Below are positions 23,422 through 35,022 of a DNA stretch of 64,000 nucleotides, one piece after another. This DNA comes from Cyathus striatus (Eukaryota > Basidiomycota > Agaricomycetes > Agaricales > Nidulariaceae). The notes below the pieces were generated by a model that saw only the letters and a list, made by a program, of their open reading frames with translations, did not search any database and was not told the origin of the DNA. The first letter of the stretch is position 1; each line of letters begins with the position of its first letter. The stretch covers positions 4,814,749-4,878,748 of the forward strand of contig JAOVFP010000009.1 in the NCBI GenBank assembly GCA_025738555.1, in the 5' to 3' direction. The position numbers and the translations under genes were made by a program.

Positions 23422-24590
23422 ATGGATTCTCGCCTCTCTATCATGCGTTCTCTCTCTGCTTTAAATTCTGTATGTTATAACCCGAGGAACACCGAGGATT
23501 TTGTGCGCCCTCTCTGGACCGTCATACTGAATGACATAGTACACGACCACTCCCTTGAACTCATTCCTACATCAGAGTTCAGGCTCTACACTTCCCCACT
23601 GGACAAATTTCCTGACGTGCTCCTGCTCATGATACAGGTGTTTCGGAGATTTCTCTCTTTAATTCTAGTTTCTTCGATGATATCGATAAATCAGGAATGA
23701 CAGTTCACGACAAGAATGCAAAGGATGTTATTCCTGACTTTGTCATTTTACTTCCAATAGAAAAGACAAGATATTACGACTCCCAGGAAATAGCCGAATT
23801 TCTAAATAGGATAAAGGAGCGCATTATACCCCCAATCCCTCGCCTGCAAGAGCTCTATGCTCCTCTGCTTCTGGAGGTCAAACATGCGGCTACACGCCAC
23901 GCAAGCAATGTAAAAGTATATGCTGAGGATGTTAGCAGATTGACACATATCGCAAAGGTTCAAGCAACACTCCAGGGCAACTGTTTGTTCTCTTCGCCAA
24001 AGTTTGTGAAACAAACTGAGGTGCTGCTAGTTGCTGCTGCCGGGGAGTGGTGGACCGTTCGTATCATGAGGAGGTCCATGGCTGTTGAGTTTGATATATG
24101 TGATTATGCCGAGGACAAGTACAGAAGCAGCGAATTTGAAAACGACGAAATCGAAGAGAAGTTGTATCATCCTGCAGAAACAGATTTGATGGATAAAGAT
24201 GTGTCTTTTCAGTTTGACCAGCTGTTTGATATAGTGTGGAATAAGCCAGCGGAGCAGCAGAAGACAGAAAGAGATGTACGGGCTGAGAGAAGATTCAACA
24301 GTAAGGAGAAAATTGCCGATGCCAAGAAGAATCTACGTGATTTTCTCTCACAGTCCAAGGACCTATATTACGGTGAAGAAGACATAAACGAGTACTATGA
24401 ATGGGAGAAGAAGGCAGGGAAAAAGATTGATGATTTTATGGTCGCTATATCCGCCCCAGAATCTATTAATAAAGAAGACCTGGCATTGAAGTGGGTACCT
24501 ATCATGAGGATCGGGAGCCCTGCGTCCACTGCATACATGAATTTCATCGAAAACGAACTCATGGGTGCTGTAAAGAATGGGAAGTACTGA
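23422..24590 (+). CDS. PD-(D/E)XK nuclease-like protein (pair 2)
   Basis: Starts MDSRLSIMRSLSALNS with YNPRNTEDFVRPLW, matching YNPRRTEDFTHPVW of the pair 3 protein. The core is IPDFVILLP, then APLLLEVKHAATRH (ExK), AKVQATLQGNCLF (conserved Q), VLLVAAAGEWWTVRIM, a charged spacer, and the C-terminal motif MRIGSPASTAY...FIENEL ending KNGKY. The two open frames meet at ~23640-23690, where an intron is needed. The phase only works with a weak donor (GTTTCG at ~23640) and the acceptor at ~23675, so either the gene uses a poor splice site or it has a one-base frameshift. Otherwise the copy looks intact. It is predicted intracellular and to cut nucleic acid; this is inference from the motifs. Confidence 0.65.
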
Positions 24591-25324
24591 TACCATGTAC
24601 GTAATTTGACAACTTGCTAGCTACACCATTGACTTACAGATATAAATTCAAGCAGCTTATATGCAGATAACGATGAGGTGTTGTTCTTAGTAGATGGGGG
24701 TTTGCCGCTGGGCGGTGGGGAAGGACTTTTAACAAACTTTTAATGGAGATTATTCAGAATGTGAACCTTTTACGAGACATTGTCTGAGTTTGGCAGATGA
24801 AATAAACTATGGCATTCAAACCGCACATTCAGTAATTCACTGAAAGATCAGCCGACGTTGCCGTTGCTGCAACAAATGGCACTGTGAACTGTCTACTACC
24901 ATTATTGACCCCTGAAAAGCCAGATATTGTCTAATTAATATAGACTGGAATAATGGTGTTCATTTTAGAATCATCATTCTTCATTATTACATGACCCACT
25001 CCGATTAGATTGCCTCTGCCGCTGAGCACCAGGGACAAGATAAATAGAAGAGTTGGTCAAATATATTTTAAAAGATAATTAGAGTAAGGACAATGTAGGA
25101 TAAGTATGCATAGTGTTATCTATATCATTTGGCAGCCTGATACAAGTTTAAGCTCCAATTGATTTTTGAATTAAGCACCTATTAGCCGCTGGGTCATTAC
25201 AGGCCGTTACACTCCATTGCAGTTCTGACTTGTGGTCCTGTAGCATGGGAAGTTGCATCCATAACAACATTAGCTTGTAGCATAACACCAAAAGTTCAAT
25301 TTTGAATTCCCCTAGTAATGGGCC
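24591..25324. other. Intergenic; holds one TIR-like fragment
   Basis: No gene. At ~24806-24840 the sequence ACTATGGCATTCAAACCGCACAT is close to the outer end of the inverted-repeat element at 45695-47586. This suggests a solo end or relic of that family about 220 bp downstream of the pair 2 nuclease-like gene. Confidence 0.45.
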
Positions 25325-26194
25325 CTACATGATAATACACTGTTTCCTCTTATTTTCTTTTCCCCGGGCCTTTGTTGGCCTCATTTTCTCCAATGAACCT
25401 GGCTCTGTCTGTCGTAATGCATGAATGAGGTTAGTGAAAAGATGCTCAACATTTTGGGTGGTCTTGGCTGAAGTTTCAATGAATTCACAACCAAACTCCT
25501 TTGCCAGAGCAGCACCCTCATCTTTTGATACTTCCCGCTCATATTTTCTGTCACACTTGTTACCTACAAGCATGAATATGGGATCCTCTCGCTTAAGCCG
25601 AAGTATCGACTGCCGGAAGGCTTCTAGTCGATCAAATGTTACACGCGAAGCAATCGAGTAAACGAGTATGAATCCTTGGCCCTCACTGTATGCACTGTGA
25701 GGACTTGAACATTCGTACGAGACGTAAAAACATACCGGACCCATTGATCGCGTAATGTTGCGTATTCCTCTGTTGTAAATTAGTCATCCAAAGTAAAGAA
25801 GTGGAGTTTTATTCACTCACCCTGGCCAGCAGTGTCGATAACCTCCACAAAACACATCCTATTATCCACCACGAGCTGCTTCCGGTAGGCATCTTCTATT
25901 GTTGGATCATATGTCTAAACAGGCATTGCAAGCGATATCAGAGACTGTTGTAGCGACTGCGGTGATAATGCCATACCTCTATAGACAATTGAGGGGCTTC
26001 GTGTCGGCGAGTGCGGGGAGCTTGAGAAAGCACAACCACTCACCAACGAAACAGTTGAGTGTAAACTAATAAGCAGAGAGCATTCCTGTGAGTGCAAGTG
26101 CAACGGGACGTGGGAAACAAAGGCTCACCTGAACAGCCAGCGCTGTCTTGCCTACACCACCATCACCTAATACAGCCACTCTCCAGTTGTCCAT
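25325..26194 (-). CDS. Ras-type small GTPase with CAAX box
   Basis: ATG at 26194; the exon sum is 579 nt (192 aa). The G1 loop GDGGVGKT, effector [18 protein letters not shown] and TSAK are all present and canonical, and the protein ends CIIM, a farnesylation/geranylgeranylation CAAX box, so it should act at membranes as a signalling switch. The exons I derive are 26129-26194, 26044-26065, 25977-25978, 25821-25914, 25736-25769 and 25325-25685. The 2-nt exon AG is required to give FVETYDPT; skipping it puts a stop two codons later. All introns are 50-65 nt except the first (63 nt by these borders), with GT-AG ends. No lesion was found. It is the clearest conserved single-copy type gene in the window. 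Confidence 0.92.
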
Positions 26195-27089
26195 GCATGC
26201 AGAAGGGGTATTTAAAAACAGAGATAGAAAAAAGGATGAGAATTCGAGAGTAGTCGTCGCAGTCGTATCGTGGATGGTCGTTAGAAGAATGCGGAGGAGC
26301 CTTCGGTCAGGGTATACGACAGACAGGCAAACGGGAAACTTGGAGACTTGGGTCAACGCGTTCGGCTCCTTCGGGAGTCAGAACACACAATTCTTATTTG
26401 CCACAATTTACGTCTGTTTGAATGTCCGTCATGTAACATTCAAGGACCAGAACTATCTCTCTCTCTCTTTTGGAGTCTTTGCCGTTTCTTCAGTTCCTCT
26501 CGTTACCACCCCGTTCTGTCCTGCAAAACTGAATCACAGCAACTTAACTATGACTGTCATTCTATGTAGTACCACTGATGCATCCCATTCCAACTTACCA
26601 CTTTTAAAAGCAACGCCAGTGGATACAAAACACAGATCATACTCGCTTGGGTAAGGCACGTGTCGAAAGCAGGATCTGGTGAAGTCTTGAGAGCACCAGA
26701 AGGGGCTCCATCAGTCCACGAATAGAGATGATTGCAATCTTTGGACGATCTCAGGCTTTGGGAGTCGACGCGTTTGAGGCGCGTCGTGGTAACGTGATCA
26801 TATTGATTTCATAATCACCAATCCCGTACAACCCAGCACTCTACGACCTAGGGGTACACCGACTCTCTTGCCATCCGCCATACACTGTCCAAACCATCCA
26901 GTCCAGTCTGTCGCATGAAGTTAATGTGATTCCGAACAATATCTGCTGTCTGCCAGCCAGCTCAGCGTACTTGTACAGCCGTCAACGTGCACGCGGTTCC
27001 ACTTCGAACCTGCCCCGCTCTCAGACTCTGGGCAGACTTCAAATCGAACGCGCGAAGCTCCACCCCCTACTTCAATTCTTCGACTGTTA
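26195..27089. other. Intergenic between the Ras gene and the CFEM pseudogene
   Basis: It probably holds the Ras promoter (right side of 26194). No other gene or repeat was recognised. Confidence 0.4.
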
Positions 27090-28870
27090 ATGTCAAGCTC
27101 TTCATCGTTCTTCTTGCCATCGTGAAGATTGCAGCTGGCCAGGATGGAGGTGGGATAGATGGATTGCCTACATGTGCGATGACGTATGCAGAGACGGCTG
27201 CTCAGGCTCCTGAATGTACCTTTGTATGCCGTTCTTTTTTCTTCTGTCTTTGTTGTTTCTGCCTACTATCCTTCCTCTCCCTTTCCATCTGCGCACGTTC
27301 ACTTCTGCCGTCCCCTCCTGTATTGACTATGTCTCTGAGCCCCTTCTCCCCACCCTTCCATCATCGTCCTTTTTCCCCTCCCTCCCTTCCCCTCCATCTC
27401 TCTTCACGCTACTAACCCCACCGCACAGACAACCCCTGAAAACGACACACCTCTGCGCCTCAGGCTTCGTCAACGTAACGGTAACTTGCGTATCACGCAA
27501 CTGCCCCCACGAAGACCAGCCCCCCATACGTGGTATTTTTTTCAGCTCTATGTGGTGCGTCCCTTCACTTGTACATGAGAATTTAGGTGGGGGTTGACGT
27601 GGCTGACGGGTGTGGCAGGCGCAACGGGAACGAATACGTTACCCGCTAGCACCGTTTCGATTCCACCTTCAACTGGTCCTGGGTCTATTTCTCTTTTTTG
27701 TATGTTTTTACTCGTATTTCTTCCTCAGCTAATTTACGTGTCATACAGCAACTACAACGCAAACTTCGATCTCATCAACACTAAGCGGAATCGCACTATC
27801 ACCCCTTCTCTCATCCTCCTCCGCATCAATGCTAACCGGAACAGCTCCCCCGCGTCTTCTTTCCTAAACCTTAGGGTTAGGGGGACACCTTCTCCCCCCG
27901 GCCCGCTGCGGTGGACCCCGTCCCCGCTACGCCGCCGAAGGCTGGGGTGGGTGATGTGCTGTCTACGCCTTCGGGGGGGGGGGGCTTTTGAGTCGTATAG
28001 GAAGTGTGAAGCGCAGGTGGGCGGGGAAGAAAGGAAGTCTGGCGCCTGAAGAGGTTGCTGGTGGTGAGGAAGTTAGAGGGCGTGTTTCTGGTTTGTTTTT
28101 TTCTTTATTTCATTTTACTTACCTGATACGCTATAAAACTTCGTACAGAACACTAAGACCCCCATCTCACCCCCCGACCACATTCCTCTGCCTCATCTCT
28201 CCCCTCCTCACCACACCACTTCCCCTCCCCTTCCCTCGCACATATACATACACACGCACCCCCACGTCCCGCTTCTTCCGCACACAAGCAACGAACACGC
28301 TGCCTCGGCCAGTAACAGGCAGTCGAAGCAGCAGCATGACCGATCTCTCCCTCCACCAGAACCAGAACGAGCCAGACTCTCACTCAACCCCCAACAAACT
28401 TCTTAAAAGGAAGAGTTTGGGGATTCGTGCAATTGCGGAAGGAGGAGACCAAGAGGCCTGTTTCGATGCAGGGCTCTCCGTCGTTTGGGGTTGCTGGGCG
28501 ATATGGTGGGATTGGAATAGGGAGGACAGCGAGTTCGAAGGAGAAGGAGCGGGATGTAGAGGGGAGGGAAGAGGTCTGTTTCGAGAGCTAGGGGTGAGGT
28601 GATTGTCAAGGAGAGCGTTGATGGGGATGGGGAGGAGAAAGTCAAAGAGAGGGAGGCGAAGGAAAAGGAGAAGGAAAAGGATGAGAGTAGGGGATTCATG
28701 GGCAGTGAGGTGTATTAGCCTCGTTGGGAGACACAAGCGCACCAAGAGCGGTGTCTCTCTCACTGGCCTAGCATTCCTTCGTGTTCTGGAACTATACGTT
28801 CCAAAGACTCTAGAATATACTTGAGTAGCATAGGCAGTCGACTCAGTATCGATGGACCCTTCACCCAATC
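27090..28870 (+). pseudogene. CFEM-domain surface protein pseudogene
   Basis: A signal-peptide-like start (VKLFIVLLAIVKIAAGQDGG) without an in-frame ATG is followed by LPTCAMTYAETAAQAPEC, a CFEM signature in which the second expected Cys is Tyr. After an intron with an acceptor at ~27429 comes HLCASGFVNVTVTCVSRNC. Then come a P/S/T linker, GVGDVLSTPSGGGGLLSRIG and a tail with SLHQNQNEPDSHSTPNKLLK and RKSLG. Frame changes occur in the linker, in the tail after RKSLG and again near 28590. CFEM proteins are fungal extracellular or membrane-anchored proteins with eight cysteines; this copy cannot make an intact domain. The tail is duplicated at 15.5 kb. Confidence 0.65.
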
Positions 28871-29058
28871 CCTGCCCCTTCCTTAACGAGTCGTGCTATG
28901 GAGTCATAGACCAAGTTCTTCGATCAACCGACAACGGAAGAAAGCTGACCGTGGCTCACAACTGTTAATAAATCAAAATATAATTCCCTCTATATTTACA
29001 ATATGCATATACTTCCAGTAATTTTATATAAAACGACGACAATACCGTAAACAAATTG

Positions 29059-30046
29059 TCAAGCGGCAATGGAGTTATCGACTTCAAAGCCTCTCGTGAA
29101 TTCAATTTTGTACCGAAAATGAGAGAACATACCGTTTGTTAGACTAAGGTGTCCAGATGTTACAGGTTCTCGGAAGGAAACTATCAAATTTGGTAAGTAC
29201 AACGTATAAAAAAGCAGAAGAAACATGCCATGACGAGCGCCTCCGTCTTTCTTTGCGCTTTTACAAATCTTACGAGGATCCTGGAAGAAAGCTACATGAC
29301 GCTTGAATAAGATATTATACGAATACGATTTATTAGGATTCAAAACGTACCCATTAAGCGGAACTTTCTAAACGACCATGATCTAACACATTCAACCGCT
29401 ATCTCGCGAAACTGAGAATTTTTCTTGAGGAGTGCCATCATCGAAACCGAGTTGTAATCATCGTTGTCAGTTGTATTAATAAGGTAAGGGGTACATCTTA
29501 GGACTTCCATAAGGACAATTGCTATCCTTATGTCCGGAAGTTTGTCTGTGCAATACCTAAAAAGGAGTGTGTTATGAGTCTTAATAGACGAGTCCATGGC
29601 TTCATGCTCAGAGATGCTCCACAAGTCGTTGCCTTCACGAAGAACATCTTCAGGAAATATATAACGTTCATCCGGAGTATCTTGAAAAACCTCTGCCAAT
29701 TCATGAAGCTGTTTCAAACGACGGAAGATAAATGTGACTCACTTAATATCCTGAATTTTCGAAACGTCCACCCCTTGATGCACTCCATCATCAGCTCATG
29801 GAAATCAGGATTCGTCTTTACCATCGTTTGAATAAGCTCAAAGTAAGGAACTTCGAATTCTAGGTGAGGGGTATGTCTGACGATGTAATAAACGACTTCG
29901 ACTATGAGGTAGTCGGCAAGAGTCGGTTTGTTGTACTCGGGCTGGTGGGCAAATGTCTGTTTTATGTCGTCGTCAAGTTCTTTATGTTGGAGCTCGGTCC
30001 ATAAGTCAAGACCTTGTGCAAGCATCATCTCGTTAGTGATGACCAT
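29059..30046 (-). CDS. Short paralogue of the N-terminal repeat domain of the gene at 30358
   Basis: Starts at ATG 30046. Exon 1 carries one ~95-residue unit (LAQGLDLW...VRHTPHLEF...MMECIKGWTFRKFRIL). An intron with acceptor TTGGCAG leads to a second unit (LREGNDLW...LRCTPYL...AVECVRSWSFRKFRLMG), and a third exon begins AFFQDPRKICKSAKKDGG. The facing gene has the same two units, the same exon borders and AIIQDPLIKNAQRQ at the equivalent place. The homology then ends; there is no P-loop or nuclease part, only a hydrophobic tail to a stop at 29059. It may be a truncated duplicate or a stand-alone regulator or decoy. The two ATGs are 311 bp apart, head to head. Confidence 0.55.
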
Positions 30047-30357
30047 GTCGAGGGAGCGGTGGAGTTGGGTGAAAGTTGTGGTTGAAAATGGGCTGTGTTC
30101 AAGCTGTCACTCGAACGTTCAAAGGAACCATTGTCTTTACGTAATATACAAGTAATGTTCCTCTCACGCTTCAGCTCGGATATGCCGGGTGTGACGAAGT
30201 GTACCCGCGGCCCGCGCAGGCTACTGGCTTGATATGTAAGCTTGGACACATGGTACGTGTGGGCTCGTGTATAAGGGATATACAGGTGCTTATCATAAGT
30301 ACATACATATATAGTGTATCGTAGCCGCCGCCCACCCTAATCCTAATCAACAACATC

Positions 30358-33300
30358 ATGAACGACTCCGACATACTTCAGCAAGGTCAAGATATGTGGG
30401 AAGAATCCGAGCACAAAAGACTCGACGAAGAGATTAAAACGCTGTTCGAAAACCAGGAAGAGTTCAATGCGCTTAATATAAGAAACGGCGCTATCTTCAT
30501 GATCATCTACCATGTTCTACGGCATACGCCACCTATAGTGTACCATGTCGATACCTTCGAAATATTAATGCAGAAATCAGAAACTGATAATGCATTTCGC
30601 AAGCTTGTAATGGAGTGCATCAGAGGCTGGACATTTCGGGAATTAAGGATATTCGGTGAGTTCCATGTCAGTTAGTTTTTCAGAAAAACACAACTTATAT
30701 ACATATCAGCCGCAATTCAGGAGATAAAGCCTGAATCAGGGACAGGAATTGGTCTTCCAAAAAATGTGTTATTACAAGGCGCAGACTTGTGGCCCACTTG
30801 GCATCATGACGAAATGGACGCTGCGGTTAGGGGTAATTATGCAAAAATGATGAAGTACCAAGTAGAAAAGCCTTTGGATGTTAACATAGCAGCTATCCTT
30901 CACCATGTTATCGGTGCAACACCTCATCTTAACTATCATGATCTTAATAGCACCGATATTCTGTTGACAATTCTTCGGACCAATATTCAGTTTTATGCCC
31001 TTGCTCTGAAATGCATTAGAACATGGAATTTTCGCGAATTTCGGATACTGGGTGCGCTCCAGCGTATTCCTCATTTTTAGTTTATAAAACGACGCACTAC
31101 TTGCAGCAATTATCCAAGATCCCTTGATTAAGAATGCTCAACGCCAAATTCAGTACGCTGACTACACAAACAGTAAATCTACCCGCTTTGCGCTATGGGA
31201 TACTGATGATTGATGATGTTATTGCTTTCCAGAAGAAGGTATTATATATCTTAGACTATAAGAAGGACTACCGATATTTCTTACCTTCTTAATAAGCCGT
31301 AGAAAAATCATGGAATATACCATTCGTCGGAGAAACACATCGTCTTCTTTTTGATACAATAAATATCATGAACGAGAATAGAGGATCAGCTCCGTATGCC
31401 AACCACTTGCCTATTATTCAGAGCTCTGGAATGGGAAAATCCAGAACGGTACACGAGGTTTCAAAACTCCTGTTTACTGTGCCATTCAATTTACTTCCCA
31501 GTGACAACAGTAAGTAATCTTAAATTAATTTTCAACGAATGCAACATGAAGTGTTCCTGGTAGCATTCGGATTCCCCTACCAGATACTGAAGTTCGAAAC
31601 TACCTTGCTAGACACTACGACTCGCTTAATGCAGCGAAGGCATCGTACAGAATTTTCTTCATGAAGCTTTTTGAAATACTTTGTGATGTCATTAACGGCT
31701 TCCGACAGATGCGCTCTAATGATAAACAGGAGGGGTTCGCCAAGTTCTGGCACATGCATCTTCAACAGGAGAAAAATGGTGTCTCTAATCGGACCCAATT
31801 CTACAAGAGTGCTGTAGATGTTAGTATTATTGATTTTGCTGAATGTTATATTCACTGAAATCTGTATCTTGCACATATTTATTAACAGCTGGCATATAAA
31901 TCTATTGAAGATTACTCTAACCTTTCTGAAACAGATCGAATCGAGAAATTCTCGCCTTCCAATTTTCTGAAAGGAGCAAAAAACCTGCAAGATATCATTC
32001 TGCACAGAAGTGGTGGAAATGCCATTGAAACACATAGCGTGAATATACTTCTGTGCTTCGATGAAGCACGTATATTGTGTGATTATACCATCACAGATAA
32101 TGGGGAGTCAAAGAGAACACTATATGACGTGTTGACGTTTGTGCTTTCAGAACTGGTCGACATAAACCTGTTCTACATCACGCTTGCTACCAATTCTCAT
32201 CTAGGGCGATTTGCCCCCCCGAACTCTTTGCACCCATCCGCGCGTGTTCAAAACAACGAAGGAGTGCTTCAAACACCCTTTACCGAATTACCTTTCGACT
32301 GTTTATTTCGGAATGAGAAATTCTTTAAGGTTGGAAAAACGACACTAGACGATATATACCAAACTGGATATCTCGTTAAATTCGGCCGGCCACTGTACGT
32401 AATGTTTTGGATTGAAATTCGTGCTCATAGCATTGTTTATTTAGTTTTGGGGCGTTATGGAATGCACATAAAGACCTGAATACTAATGTCAATATGATTG
32501 AATTTGCTCGCATGAAGCTTCTTGGCTTCTCATCAGATTTCACTGCACCACAAATTAATACCGATGATATGACGGACAGGGATAAAATCCTATTACTCGC
32601 CATTCTTGGAACGCGTCTTCTATTGGAAATTGAACCGAAACGATCACATGGTCAAAATGCCGAGCAAGAGTTAGTTGAACAGCACTTGCGAGTGGTATAT
32701 AGTATACCACGCCACAGAGAGTACTACCGGTCGGGCTATCCTTCTGAGCCAATTCTTGCCGAAGTTGCAGCACAGGAAATGGCCAAAATATCACACATTC
32801 CTAAAGCGCTCGTGCAATTGATATCGGAAGAGTTCCTTGACAAAGGAGAGGGCGGTGAACTCGTTTCTCGGGTGTTGCTTACATCAGCTTATGACGCTGC
32901 CAGTCGCTTGACTCTCAGAAACATAGATGTTGCTGAGCCGAGCAATATCTGTTATAGCAGACCCGTCGCCGTAATCACATTCATGGAGCAATTACTGGGT
33001 GACCGGGTGAAGGATTTTGTCTTAGAGTGCTCGGCATATAACCACGACATAAAATTCAAGGATGCATTTAAAAATGCATATGTTCGCTTCACTCATTTTG
33101 GGCGATTCGGAAAAGACAATCTAATAAACTCTTTCACATCCCTATCAGCTTTCGCTCGTGCCATGGCTATTCAGTGCCACAAACAACAGCGTACCATTGA
33201 CATCGTTCTCCCGATATATTTTGTCAGCGATGACAAGAATTTTTCCAACACCAAGATGGTATTGGATCAGACATCCGCATTTCTGATTCAAATCAAAAAT

Positions 33301-33675
33301 AGGTCACAGAAAGAGTTTAAACCAATTGATGAGGCAGATCTTGGTGGTTTCTTCTCACAGCTATCTGATCACCAAGATTCAAAACCCTATATTTCGATCA
33401 CCATGAACCTTGGTGTGCACGGAAAGGAAGAGGTTATCACTCATGAATTAAAAGTGCAGAATCCCAGCAACCGACCTCGATTCGAGCTTGAGTTTGTGGG
33501 GTTTGGTTCAGATCTGTATCGAAATACAGAAGGTGAAGTACATCATTACCGAACGCTACTATCCATTGGATCTCTATTTGAGGAGCACGATCGTCAAGAC
33601 CCGGCCTCGATTGCAGCTGTCAGGCGGTTGAAGTCAGTTTGGGAAGGCGGAGAATACGATTGGATTGGACAGTGA
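30358..33675 (+). CDS. 965-aa protein: N-terminal repeats, P-loop NTPase, C-terminal QxK nuclease-like domain
   Basis: Exons as I splice them: 30358-30655, 30710-31051, 31107-31172, 31233-31238 (6 nt), 31297-31509, 31584-31819, 31889-32394, 32445-33675. They sum to 2898 nt with every phase matching. Residues ~5-99 and ~115-213 are two copies of a repeat (QGQDLWxxxEHK...RHTPP...MECIRGWTFREL). Walker A is QSSGMGKS (279-286) and Walker B NILLCFDEA (D445, E446). Near the end, TIDIVLP (D808) and FLIQIKNR (Q838-x-K840) form a D...QxK pattern like the Mrr branch of PD-(D/E)XK nucleases. A P-loop NTPase plus REase-fold layout is known from Crinkler-type (CRN-like) eukaryotic proteins, and ELPFDCLF and VKFGRPL resemble agaricomycete members. 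A conflict or effector role is inference. The 6-nt exon can be skipped without changing frame. Confidence 0.75.
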
Positions 33676-33804
33676 AAGACGAACTACTACCCTTATTATG
33701 CAAGGGACAGTTGTCGTATAGTTACTGCTAGTGCACACACAATTTATGTCAGAATTGTATACTAAAGTCACAGATATTTGAAGATTTAGAGCGCATGACT
33801 GACT
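33676..33804. terminator. Convergent 3' ends
   Basis: This short spacer separates the stop at 33675 (+) from the LYS9 pseudogene stop at 33805 (-). No distinct polyadenylation motif can be assigned. Confidence 0.2.
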
Positions 33805-35022
33805 CATAAAACCTTCTCAACAAGCGCCACACCCTCCCTCTCCAAAACTTCCCTAATCGAATCACAAATCTCATTCGTATACGGAGCAAGCACACCAGAC
33901 GTCTTAAAAACACCACACGGCAACCCCACAGTGAACGCCATAGTGAGTGCCATAGCGGAGTGTCCTGATGGGCTATTACCGTACGCTTCAAGCGTGGAGG
34001 CGATGATATCCTCCTACACCCATATCGGCTTATACACGATATAAAGGAGAGAAAGAAGACAAACCTCCTTGCCATCAGCCCACTCGACGTAAGACTTGTG
34101 CTGGAGCAGAGCATAACAAGATCACGCTCGCCCTGCTCGTACTTCATCGACCCCTTAAATTTCGTGCAAAGCGTATTGAGCAAATTCCCAGCACGTGAAA
34201 CGACTTTCTCATCCGAGAAAAGTCCAATCCATCCCTACCCCGAAATGATCCTGCTCATCTCGACCTCATTGGGGAACTCACAAATCACCTTGATGTGCTC
34301 AACAATAGACCTACAAACCAATCAGTCTCGCAGAGTATAAAGAAAAGAAAAACATACGCCTCGGAAGCATCATTAGCACCAACAACCTTCTGACTAACCT
34401 CGACCCAAGTAAGCTCATCACCCAACCACACCTTCTCACCCGCATCCAACCATCCCAATTTCACAAGTGCCTTAATAAACTCAGGGAACCTAGCATCCTC
34501 AACGTACCCCACACAACCGTCTCTGCCTCCGGAATGTTATAAAACTCACGGAACGGAACGGAGTTCCAGTTAGGAGATGCAACGAATGCGAAAGCGAGAT
34601 AAAGTACGGCTGGGCGTAGCACATCAGCTCGTCTCCGCTTATATCGAGCTGTTTGCCTTTGGAGAGGTATGCGGCGGAGTTTAAGAGAGCGAGGAGGACT
34701 CCGCCGGAGGACCAGGAGAACTTGTATTCTAATGGATTGTTTGCGCCTTCTGGGGTGAGAAGACCACCGAAGTATGATAAGAATTTCTTGATCTACTCCA
34801 ACATCAGTATCGTACCATAAAAGATAAAAGACAGCACACCTTATCCCCCCTCCGCATGAACCTCATCAATAATCTTGATGGTATACAAATGATTAAAACC
34901 GGGATCGAGCCCAACCTCATTCATAACCACAACGCCCGCTTTCTTCGCCTCTTTGTCCAGCTCGCGCATGGCCGGGGACACATAGCTGGTTGTAACGACA
35001 TGTGTCTTGTTTTTAATCGCAG
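33805..35022 (-). pseudogene. Saccharopine reductase (LYS9-type) pseudogene, 5' truncated
   Basis: The C-terminal two thirds of saccharopine dehydrogenase (NADP+, L-glutamate-forming; lysine biosynthesis) are readable in pieces: VSPAMRELDKEAKKAGVVVM, NEVGLDPGFNHLYTIKIIDE, PNWNSVPFREFYNIPEAETV, FPEFIKALVKLGWLDAGEKV, LTWVEVSQKVVGANDASEA, TLCTKFKGSMKYEQGERDLV, IASTLEAYGNSPSGHSAMAL, ending LVEKVL at a TGA (33805-33807). Several frame shifts and stops interrupt it, and a large part of the middle domain is missing. The N-terminal Rossmann domain is absent: at ~35022 LYS9 homology switches to SET-gene sequence. It cannot make enzyme. Confidence 0.85.

Noticed and set aside
31378..33675. A separate gene starting at ATG 31378 (MNENRGSAPYANH)
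   Set aside because: The frame is open upstream (EKSWNIPFVGETHRLLFD) and joins in phase to the exons starting at 30358, giving an exact codon sum, so a single longer gene is preferred.
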